NCBI GenBank assembly: GCA_028277985.1
Contig: JANQFG010000034.1
Location: 1 to 64,000 of the forward strand
Reading direction: 5' to 3'
DNA length: 64,000 bases
From: a bacterium
Lineage (GTDB): Bacteria > Desulfobacterota > DSWW01
The notes under the pieces were generated by a model. It was not told the DNA's origin. It saw nothing but the letters and a program-made list of their open reading frames with translations, and did no database searches. Positions 25,554 to 37,500 of this stretch are shown here, piece by piece (the stretch's first letter is position 1; every line of letters begins with the position of its first letter). Position numbers and translations under genes: made by a program.

Positions 25554-28500
25554 ATGGGCGACAGGACAGGACCGGAGAGTCACGGATTTCTCCACACACG
25601 TTTCTGCAGGGTAACGGCCCAAGTCCTGGTGTTTCTCATGGCATTCCAGGGCTGGCCATTCTGGAACCTGACCCAGTCCCCAAGATGGGATCCCCCCAAA
25701 CTTCATTCGACGCTCACGCGGTTAACAGCCCTTCTCTCCCCGGACAAGGCCTCCTCCGATACGGGTTCCGATCTTGATGGTGACATCGATGGTGACTGCA
25801 ATGTCGACCGGCAAGATCTGCTTCTGCTTCTTCTCGATAGAAACAAGTCCGTCGAGGAAAGCGACTGCGGAGAGGCCTGCGATCTGGACGGTGACGGGCG
25901 GATCACCGTTCTGGATGCGAGAATACTCGTTCTGAATTGCACGCTGCCGCGCTGTGCCATCCTGCCCGACAGCTGTGTCGAGAATACACCCCCGGAGGCG
26001 GACGCGGGTCCCGACCAGACCGTTCCCCTGGGCGAAACGGTCACGCTGGATGGAAGCGACTCCACCGACATCGACGGCGACCCCCTGACATTCAGTTGGT
26101 CTTTTCTTTCCACGCCCCCCGGCAGCAGTGCGGTCATCTCAGACCCCGGCGAAGTCATGCCGACCTTCATCGTGGACGTTTCGGGCACGTATGTCATTGA
26201 GCTCGTCGTGGACGACGGCACCGATGATGACGCGGATACGGTTGAGATCGACACACTCAACTCCGCACCCGTGGCGGACGCCGGCCCGGATCAGACCGTT
26301 CGTGTCGGCGACCTCGTGCAACTGGACGGGAGTGGCTCGTTCGACCCGGACGGGGACCCTCTGACCTACGACTGGACGCTCACCGACGCCCCGGATGACT
26401 CGAGCGCCGTCCTGTCCGACGCAACCGTGGTCGACCCCACGTTTGTGGCAGACGCGTCCGGCACTTACACGGTCTCCCTGATCGTGGACGACGGGTTCCA
26501 GGGCAGCAACGTCGACATCGTGCTCGTGGCGACAGAGAACTCAGCGCCGGTGGCGGATGCGGGCATCGATCAAATCGTTTTGGTAGGCGATATCGTTGAC
26601 CTGGATGGCGGCGATTCGAGCGACGTGGACGGAGACCCCTTGAGCTTTGACTGGTCGTTCACCAGCACCCCCGCGGGCAGCACGGCCGAAATCTCTGATC
26701 CCACGATGATCGACCCGACCTTTTTAGCCGACCAGCCGGGCCTCTTCGTGGTCCAGCTCATCGTGAACGACGGGGAATTCGACAGTGATCCGGACACCGC
26801 CAGGATCACGGTAGAGGTGGTGCCGAATGAACCTCCGATTGCGGTGGCGACTGCCGATGCAACCTCTGTTCCGGTGGGCACTCAAGTCAACCTGGATGGG
26901 ACCGGAAGCAGCGACCCGGAAGGCGGGCCGATCACATTTGATTGGAGCCTGGCCGTCCCGGCGGGAAGCACGGCCGCCCTGTCCGACCCGACGAGCCCGA
27001 CCCCCGATTTCGTCCCGGATGTAATCGGGGAATTTTCAGCGACGCTGGTGGTCAATGACGGCGCGCTCGACAGTGATCCCGCCCAGGTCGTCATAACCGC
27101 GACGGCCGCAAACAACCCTCCTGACCTGATTCCTCCGGGCAATCGCAGCATTGCAGCGGAGCAAGACTACTCCACGCGCCTCTTTGGAGTAGATCCGGAT
27201 CCCGGCGACGTCTTGCGCTATTCCCTGCCCTTATCACCCGTGGGCATGAGTGTGGATCCGATCTCGGGTGATCTCCAGTGGACACCCACTGCCGCACAAC
27301 TCGGCTTGTTCGATGTGAGGGCCATGGTGACGGACGCCGGAGGCCTGACCGATATGGAAGACTTCACCATCGAGGTAGGTCAACCCCTTGCCTCGCCGGC
27401 GGCCAACGAACCGCCGCAACTCGATCCGCTTGACGATCAGGCACTGACGATCGGTTTCACGCTGGACCTTCAGGCTGTCGCCACCGACCCGGACGTGGGC
27501 GACACGATCATCTTCTCGCTTCCTCTGGCACCGACCGGCATGACCATCGATGGGAATACAGGCCAGATTCAATGGACACCCGACGCGGGGCAGACCGGAC
27601 CCCACGACGTGGCCGTGCAGGCAGAGGACAATGGCGGACTGGTGGACGTGGGAAGCATGATCGTTACGGTTAACGCCGAAAACTCGCCGCCCGTGGCGAA
27701 TGATGACATCTACACTGCACGCATCGGTGAGACGCTGACTGTACCGGCACCGGGTGTCATGGAGAACGACACCGACCCGGACGGTGACCCACTCACGGCC
27801 ATGAACTTGAGCGACCCCGCGTTCGGCACCCTGAACTTCAGCCCCGACGGATCTTTTGATTTCACTCCCTTCGTCGACCCGCCTGTCCCTTTCGAACCGA
27901 CACTGAAATATCGGTACAGGAAGATCGATCCAGCAGATCCGGTCGACACGGTGGTCAACACCGGCACCGCTATCGCCGACCTGAACAATGATGACATTGC
28001 CGATGTTGTCTACAGCGGCCGGCGAGCCCCGGGAATCGGAAATACGAGCTGGCTCATCGGATTCAGCGGTGATACCGGTGCTACCTTGTTTTCTTTCCAG
28101 TATCTGAATGATTTCCGAATCGACAGAACCGACTCACCCGCGATTGCAGATATCGACGGCACTCTGCCGGGTGGGGACCCGGACCCGGAGATCGTGATCA
28201 AAGGCGAATGTGCAGGCCACATCGTCGTTTTCGAGCACGACGGGACGCCGAAATTCTCTACACAAGCGGGGATCCGAGGCACCGCGCAATGCTCCGTAAG
28301 TGCGGAGATCGGTCGCCCGGCCATCGCGGATCTCGACGGGGACGGTACGCCGGAAATCGTCATCTCCTCCCACGACACCTGGAATGCGGCAACCCAGTCC
28401 ACTGATTCTACCCTGCGGGGTGTCCGGGCCTACGACGCGACGGGGCAAGAACTCTGGACGACTCCTCTGCCGACTGCCATCGGCGGAACCGGGTCTTCCA

Positions 28501-31500
28501 CGCTTGAGATCGCCGATGTAGATCTCGATGGCGATCCTGAAATCATCTACGGACAGCATCTGTTGGACCACAACGGCCAGTTCCTGTGGGGGCAGGCTGT
28601 GACGACATCCGGTAACTTCCGCACGGCGGTCGGCAATCTGGATAATGATCCCTATGCTGAGATTGCCGTGACGGGCGGAACCGGCAGCAGGGTTGCAGTC
28701 ATCAACCACGACGGCACTCTGCTCTGGTCAAAGAGCGGAAGCACGGGGTTTTGCGACGACCAGTGTTCCTCGAACAGCACATTCCGGTCCATAGCCATCT
28801 ACGACTACGACAATGACGGCGGACCGGAGATCGGATTCGGCGGCGCAACCAATGGAGGGCGCGGGTACTACCATCTGTTTGACGCAGACGGCACCTTCCT
28901 CTGGCAAACCGAGCTATGTCTCGGCTCCGACGAGGTTCCTTGCCCGGCGGCAAACCTGACCAAGCACAAAGGTTCGCTGCCCTATGATTTCACCGGCGAT
29001 GGCGTGGCGGAAATCGTGATCAACACGGACTTCGGCCTGATCGTTCTGCGCGGTGATACGGGAGAGAAGATCCACGAGATCATAGACGTCGACGACGTAG
29101 ATGATGCTCCCAGCGGCCAGGATGGATTCTACGAGACCAATCTTGTCCCCAAGGTGGCGGACGTGGATGGAGACGGCCGTGCGGAAATCATCGTCAATAC
29201 AGCGGCCACACAGGGACTCGGGCTCGACCAGGGGATCTATGTATTCGAAGGCGAGCAGGACGATTGGACCAGGACACGGCCGATCTGGAATCAGGCCGCC
29301 TATCACGTCTCCAATATCAATGCGGATGCCACGGTTCCGGCCGTCGAGCCGCCGCACTGGCTGATTCCCGGTATCAATCTTGACCACTCCAACGCCCTGT
29401 TACCGGACGAACGCGAAAACCGGTCCGACAGTTTCCTGTATGATATCAACGACGGGGTGCTCGACTCGAACACGGCCACGGTGTATCTGGAGATCTTACC
29501 GGACGGCAATCCACCGCAGATACTCTCGCAACCGGACACAACTGCCACCGTCGGTTTCCCCTATCAATACCAGGTGCTTGCTATTGACCCCGACGCGGGG
29601 GACGTCCTGACCTACGGGCTGACCGCTGCTCCCACCGGCATGACGATCGATGCAGCAACCGGTCTGATTGACTGGCTGCCTTCAGATACTGATATCGGAG
29701 ATCATGCCGTGGCCATCAGTGTAACAGACACGCAAGGCTTCGGTGTTGTGCAAAGCTACACACTCGTTGTCGGTCTTCCTGTGACCGTGCCGGACGTCAT
29801 CGGCGACACGCAGGAGGATGCAACCACTGAGATTACATCTGTGTCCCTGGCCTTGGGCAACGTGTCGGAGGACAACCACCCCAGCATGCCCCGGGGGCGC
29901 GTATTCGAGCAGACGCCGGGCGGCGGCGCCGTTGCGCAAGCCGGCGATGCTGTAGACATCGTGCTGTCCCGTGGTCCGGTCGGCGACGACCGGGATGATG
30001 ATGGGGATGGCTTCACCGAGAACGACGGCGACTGCAATGATGCGGATGACGCGATCAACCCCGGGGCCGCCGAGAACCCCGGCAACGGGATCGATGAGAA
30101 CTGCGACACTTCGGATGCGGTGAATGCGCCGCCTGTTGCCGTGGACGACATGTACAACGCGCGCTTCGAAGAGACCCTCGTGGTAGCTGCCCCCGGCGTA
30201 ACGGCGAACGACATGGATCCGAACGAAGACCCCCTGTCCGCGCAACGGGTCAGCGGACCGCAACTAGGCGATCTCACGTTGAACCCGGACGGATCGTTCA
30301 ACTATACGGCGACCCGGGCTTCGCCTCCCGTTCCACTCGACGGGCTCGCGCCCAAGTTCGACGGTCGAACAACGTTCGATCACTCGAGCATGGTCAATCC
30401 CGTGGTGGCGGACATCGACTTCGACGGTGTACCCGAGATCATCGCCCACACCAGCGAAGGGTTCGGACTGCTCATCGCCTATGACGGACAGACCGGGGCG
30501 ATCAAGTACCAGTTCGATGCACATGCGCCGACCAGCGACATCTCCACGTACCTCAAGCTCGACACGCGGGGTGAGCTGGCGGTCGGCGACCTCGACGGAA
30601 ACGGCTACCCGGAGATTGTCGGCATAACGGGTGCCGCCCAGTTCGGGCCGCCCATCTCCGACCTGGTCGACCGTCGGGCGTTCCACGCGATCGAATACGA
30701 TCCGAACGTCGACGGGTTGGTCGCGAAGACCTTCACCATCGACGGCCAGGACCGATTGTTCAGCAAATCACTCTTCGAAATATTCGATGAAGAGCAGCTG
30801 GGCAACCCGGGCATCCCGATCAACGTTACGATCGCAAACGTGGCGGGCGACGAAAGGCCTGAGGTGCTGTTCGGCTACGTCGCGGGTCCGCCCTTCCAGG
30901 CCGAGGATCACGTGACCGTTTTCAATTACGACGGGACTCACCTGTGGACGGCGCGCGGTGCGGGCACTGTCCAGGGGCATTCCCCTCCCCTCGGCGGCGT
31001 CGTTGTAGCCGACATCGACCTCGACGGGGTTCCGGAGGTGCTTGCCGGTGAGGACGTCTTCAGCAACGAAGGTGTGTTGCTCTTCACGGTCCAGGATCCG
31101 GATGGGGTGCCGGGCAGTGGTCTGAGCACCATCGACCGGGCGGTTGCCAACGTGGACGCGGATCCGGAGCCCGAGCTGATCTACCGCGAGTACTTCACCA
31201 CGGACGTGTTCGTCTTCGAACACGACGGCACCCACAAGTTCGGTCCCTTTGCGTTGCCCAACATCCCGGCACAGACTCACCTGGTCGTAGGCGACGTGGA
31301 CGGCGGTGGTGACGCGGAAATCCTGCTGGCCGGCCTGCAGACGGTCGAGTTGTTGAAGCCGGACGGCACGCCCGTCTGGACCGCAGGACCCTTTCCGAAT
31401 GACTCTAGCGGTGGCTGGGCCACCTTCTTCGACCTGAATGGGGATGGCGTACAAGAAGTGATCTATCACGCCAATCGAGGTGAATTCGCAGCGCCAACCT

Positions 31501-34500
31501 TCTGGGGGACCCTTTACATTATTGATGGACGCAACGGTGACGTTCTGTTCCTTCATCAGGCGACTCGTCAGGCAGAGGGCCGGAACGGTGGGCCGATCGT
31601 TGCCGACGTCGACAGCGACGGTGCAGCCGAAATCGTCGTCGGCGCCTCGTGGACTCCGAACGCCGCTGCCAGACAGGGTGCCGTTATCGTGTTCGAGGCG
31701 GTCAATGACAACTGGAAACCCGCGCGCTCGATATGGAACCAGCATACCTTCTTCAACAGCCATGTGAACGACGACGGCAGCATTCCCGAAGCCGAAATTC
31801 CCCACTGGCTGGTGCAGAATCGCTTCCGTGCAGCCCTACGGTTGAACAGCATCCTGGGGGAGTCCATCAGCGACTCCTTCACTTACAACCTCAACGACGG
31901 AACCGACGACTCAAACACGGCGACGGTACGTCTGGAAATCTATCCGCAGGGCTCGCCGCCTGTCTTCCTCAGCCAACCGCCGCTATTCGCCACAGTTGAC
32001 GTTCCGTACCAGTATGCGCCGATGGCCTTCGACCCGGACCCGGGTGATGTGGTGTCGCTGTCTTTGGCTGCCGGGCCGGCAGGGATGATTCTTGTTAACG
32101 AGTTGTTGGTCCAGTGGACCCCCGACAACAGCCAGATCGGCACGCATCCCGTATCGATCGTTGTGGAGGACCAGCAGGGCTTCTCTAGATCGCAGGATTA
32201 CCAAGTCACTGTCGGGCTGCCCGTCATCGTTCCGGATGTGGTCGGCGACCTGCAGGCGGATGCCGTCACCACCGTCGAGAACGCAGACCTCATTGTGGAT
32301 GACTTGATCGAGGTCTTCGACCCGGTCGTGGAGCCGGGCCGGGTAGTCAGCCAGACGCCCGTTGCCGGTATCGAAGTACCGCTCGGCACCGACGTCAATC
32401 TGTTCATCTCCCTGGGCCCCGGTCCGCGCGATATCGATGACGACGGTGACGGTCAGACGGAAAACCAGGGCGACTGCAACGATGTGGACGACAGCATCTT
32501 TGGGGGTGCCCTCGATCCCTTGAGCGACAGCATCGACCAGAACTGTGACGGTGTGGATGGAGATATTGGCACAGCGACCATCGTGGTGGAGCCGGCCGAT
32601 TCGCTTCTGTTGGTGGGCGACACCTTGTCACTTTCGGCGTTCGCGGTATTGCCCGATTTGACCAGCGTCGACGTCACGAATCTTGGCGCGTGGTCGAGCA
32701 GCAATGCTGCTGTCGCACTTGCGGGCCCCGGCGGCCTGATCACCGCAGCCGGAGCCGGCAATGCCACGGTGACGCTCACGCACGTGGGCATCAGCGGCAA
32801 TACGAGCGTGACCGTGCAGGCGGTCATCCAGGCCGACACCGCACCGCCGGTCGCGGAGATCACCGCGCCGGCCGCCAACAGCACCATCACCGCGCCCACG
32901 GACATCATCGGTTCGGCCGGCGATCCCAACTTCTTGAAGTACACGCTGGAGATCGCGCCCGCCGGTGAGACCGAATTCGTCGAGATCGCGAGCAGCCCGA
33001 CGCCCGTCAGCAACGGTCTGCTGGGGCAGTTCGACCCCACGTTGCTGCTCAACGACCTGTACACACTCCGCCTGACGGTGTACGACCTCGGCGGCAATCA
33101 GACAACTGACGAGGTCGTCTATCAGGCCGACGGCAACATGAAGGTCGGCAATTTCACTCTGACCTTCACCGACCTCGAGATTCCAGTGTCGGGCATCCCT
33201 ATTGCCGTCAACCGCACCTACGACAGCAGGGACAAACGAAAAGGTGATTTCGGTGTCGGCTGGCGTCTCGGTGTGCAGAGTCTGACGATCCGCACCAACC
33301 GGGTCCCTGGCACAGGGTGGCAGGTGGTGAAGCCGGGACTGTCATTTGGCTTGTTGCCGACTGACGAGCACAGGGTCAGCATTACGCTGCCCGGCGGCAG
33401 GGTCGAGGAATTCGACATGGTGGTGTCGCCCAACGTGTCGCCGCTGATCCCGTTCCCTCCGTTCACGCAGTCGGCTCATTACGTGCCCCGCTCGGGCACG
33501 CTGGGGCAACTGGAGAGCCTTAACAACAACAATGTCAATATTCTGGACGCGCAGCCGGGCGTGGTCGAGCTGCTCGATGACATCTCCAACCAGGTCTACA
33601 ACCCGGAGCGATTCCGCTACACCGCCGCAAACGGCACTGTGGTTGTGATCAGCAGGGCGGACGGGGTCGAGAGCATTAGCGACCCGAACGGAAATACGCT
33701 CACCTTCGGCCCCGGGGGCATCACCCATTCAGCCGGAAAATCGGTTGTGTTCGGCCGTGATGAGGACGACCGGATCACATCGATCACCGATCCGAACGGC
33801 CACACACAGACGTACACCTACGATCCGAACGGCGACCTCGCCACCCACACCGATGCCGAGTCGAACACGACCCGGTACTTCTACAACCGCAGTCACGGCC
33901 TGATTCGAATCGAAGACCCTCTTGGGAACCGCGCAGTCCGTAATGAGTACGACGAAGACGGGCGCTTGGTAGCGCAGATAGACGCCCAGGGGAACCGGGT
34001 CGAGTTCACTCACGACATCGGTTCCCGAAGCGAGGTGATCACAAACCAGTTGGGTGATTTGACGGTCCACGAGTATGACGAAGACGGCAACGTTACGGCG
34101 ACCACGGATGCGATCGGAGCCCGCTGGGAGTACGAATACGACGACCAAGGCAACGAGATTCGGCGGATCGATCCGTTGGGAAATGAACTCAGGTATGACT
34201 ACGATGCAAGTGGCAACCTCTTGATTCAGACGGATGCGCTTGGAAACGAGACGCGTTATACGTACGACGAGGCGGGCAACGAGTTGACGAAGACCGACCC
34301 GCTCGGGAACGTGACGACGAGGACCTACAGCGCCGCGGGGCTTCTGCTGACGGAAACGGATGCGCTCGGGGCGACGCGCAGCTTCGCGTACGACGCCGGA
34401 GGCAACCCGATTGCGATTCTGGATGCAGCCGGAGGTTCGACCCAGTTCGCCTACACGACGGATGGTTTCCTGTCTTCCATCACTGACCCGCGGGGACTCA

Positions 34501-37500
34501 TCACACAGATGACCTCGGACGCCATGGGAAATCTCGTGTCGGACGAGCACGTTCTCCAGACGCCGGAGGGTCCCGTTGATGTGATCTGGAGTTACGATTA
34601 CGACGCGGGCGGAAACCTGCAAGCGGTCCACAGCCCCAACGCCGCGGCTCCAGCGAGGTTGTTCTTCGATGGCAACGGACAGATAGAGTCTGCGGAGGAC
34701 CCGCTTGGCAACTCCTGGGCGGCCGAACGAGATATCCTGGGGCAATTGACGGGCCGCACGATACCGGGTCAGCCTTCGATATCGGTGGCCTACGATGCAA
34801 TGGGCCGTGTTGTCGCCTCTGATCTGCCTGGAGGAGGCCGGCTTGACAGAACGCTGGATGATGTAGGTCGTGAGACGGAGCTGTCTTTGCCGGCGACAGG
34901 TCCGGTGACGAATGTGTACGACGATGCCGGGCGTCTGATCGCTCGGACCGACGCCCTGGGGAACTCGGTCACCTACGAGTACGATGCGAACGGCCGTCGG
35001 ACTCGCAAGGAAGAGGAAGGTGCCGCGGTGACGCTGTACGAATACGATGGGGCGGGTCGGCTCAGCATGGAAACCAGGCCGGACGGCGGCAACATCGTGT
35101 ACGAGTATGACGCGCTTGGACGGCTGGCCCGTCTGACGTCCCCCGGAGGGCTGACAGAGGAAGCAGGCTACGATGTTGTTGGAAACCTCGAGACGCGAAG
35201 GGATGAGTTTGGCGACAGCTGGATGTACTCTTACGACGCTGCGGGCAATCTCTTGACGGCGACCGATCCGGCCGGCAACACGGTGACCTACGAGTATGAT
35301 TCCCACAACCTTGTCCAATCCGTGATCAGTGCCGAAGGCAAGCGGACGACCTTCGTCCACGATCGTCAGGGCTTGTTGAAGAGCCGTAGGCTGCCCGAGG
35401 GACAATCAGAGGACTGCGTTTACGATTCGATCGGCCGTATAACATCGTGCAACGACTTCACCGGTCGAGATATCGTTTTCACATACGATGATGCCGCGAG
35501 ATCGGTGGATCGGATCGCGCCCGATGGTGTGGAGACGCGGTCCTTCAATCCGAACAAGAGGCTTGTCGAAATCCAGAATTCGCGGGGGACGACGACGCTC
35601 GTGCGGGACGATCTGGACAGACTCATTGGATGGCAGGATCCAGGAGGCTTCGATGTTGACTACGAACGCGATCTGCTCGGCCGAGTGGATAGGGTCGTTA
35701 CCGACGCCGCCACGACCTCTGTAACATACAACGGGCGAAACGAGATCGTCGAGATCGAGGAGGGATCGCATACGACCACCTTCCAGCGCGACTCGGTCGG
35801 GCGAATGACCCAGGCCAGTCACACCGACGGGTTCACCGAGTCCCGTGCTTACGACCTTGACGGGCGAGTCACAAGCATCGCGTATGACGATGCCTCCTCA
35901 ACGTTGCTATGGGGCATCGACTACACGTATGACCCGAACGGGCGAGTCAGCAGGGCCGAGGAATCGACCGGACGCGTGGTGACTTACCAGTACGACACGA
36001 ACGGCCGACTTGTCGAAGAGGCGGTCAGTGGTGCTCCAGCCGGAAACTCGGTAACCACCTACGACTACGATGCCGACAACAATCTTCTGACGCGTACGGC
36101 AGGAGGTAATGTGCAGTCGTTCGTTTATGACGACAATGACCGCTTGGTCAGTGATGGGCTGTCCAGCTACTCGTGGGATGCAGGGGGCAATCTCAACGCG
36201 CGTGTGACCGGCGGGGTGGTCGAATCGTTCGAGTACGACAGCTGGAATCGGCTGATTCGTTACGAGCGCAGCGGCCCGCAGGCCACGGAGGTGGAGTATA
36301 CCTACGACCACGATGGTCTGCTGGCAGAGCGGGTGCAGGACGGCACGGTCACCCGGTTGATATGGGACAGGGCAGGGTCGGTCATCCCACAACTCCTCGA
36401 GGAACGTGATGGCGGCGGTGCGCTGCTCAAGCGTTACAGCCATGGCGGTCTCTTCCTCACCCACTTTCGGGACACGAGCGGCGCGGTGCAGTATCTGATG
36501 GCCGACCAACTGGGAACGGTGCGGGCCGTCGTCGATTCCACCGGTGTTGTCACCAGTGAGCACACCTACGACGCCTACGGGGGATCCCTGGATGCGGCTC
36601 CGGAGGCAATCGGATTCACGGGGGGCTATACAGACTCGGCAAATGGTTTGGTGTTCATGCGGAGCCGCTGGTATGCACCAGACGCCGGGAGGTTCATTCA
36701 GATGGACTCAGCGGACTCGAACCCGCTCGATACCCGTACTCTCAATCGCTACGTGTATGCGTTTGGAGACCCGATCAACCGTCTGGACCTCACGGGTCAG
36801 CTAACCGTACCGCAGGTACTCATCGGTGGTGCGATCGGTATCACGCTCCTGTCCCTGGGTGGGATCCTGGCATTGGATCCGGAAGAGGTGATCGCGTCGG
36901 GGTTCGGGTTCAGAAACATGGCGGAACACTTCGGCGAGCGACATGATGCCAACTTTGTACCCGTATTCCTGACAGGGGGAGTGGCAGCGGGACCGGGGGT
37001 CGTGTCTGCAGGCTTCACGGGTGGGTTGGAAGGACTGGATTTCTTCCGCTTGAACCGGCGAGCCTGGTACCTCTTCTTCGGGACAGAGTTCACTCTTGGG
37101 AGTCGAATCCCCGGGATTGGCGTGACGGCCGGTGTTTCCGCAGGCCTCATAGGCCGCGTGTACAACACGCCTGAACCCGACAGCTATCGCGGCTGGTTCA
37201 TGAGTGTCAACGCCTCTGCCGGATTCGCCAGGAATCTCTTTGGTCGTGCCAATCAGTCGGTTGCCGGGGACATTTCCGGTGCTCTGGGTCCCTCCGCGAC
37301 ATTGTTCTGGTCGCCGACGCCTACCTACTCGGTCGACCCTCGGACAGGTTTCATCGGGGACTGCTCCAGCTGCGAGACGCGATACAGTCACGGGTGGAGA
37401 GTGTCCCCCGCCGGTTCGGGTCGACTGTCGGGCTCTTTCTCGCTGACTTTCTATTTCAAGATTCTGGATTTCGATGTCGGCCCGACGATCCCAGGAATGA

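Noticed and set aside
33729..35405. 558-codon minus-strand open frame
   Set aside because: Antisense to the YD repeats of the RHS gene; the repeat pattern explains the long frame.
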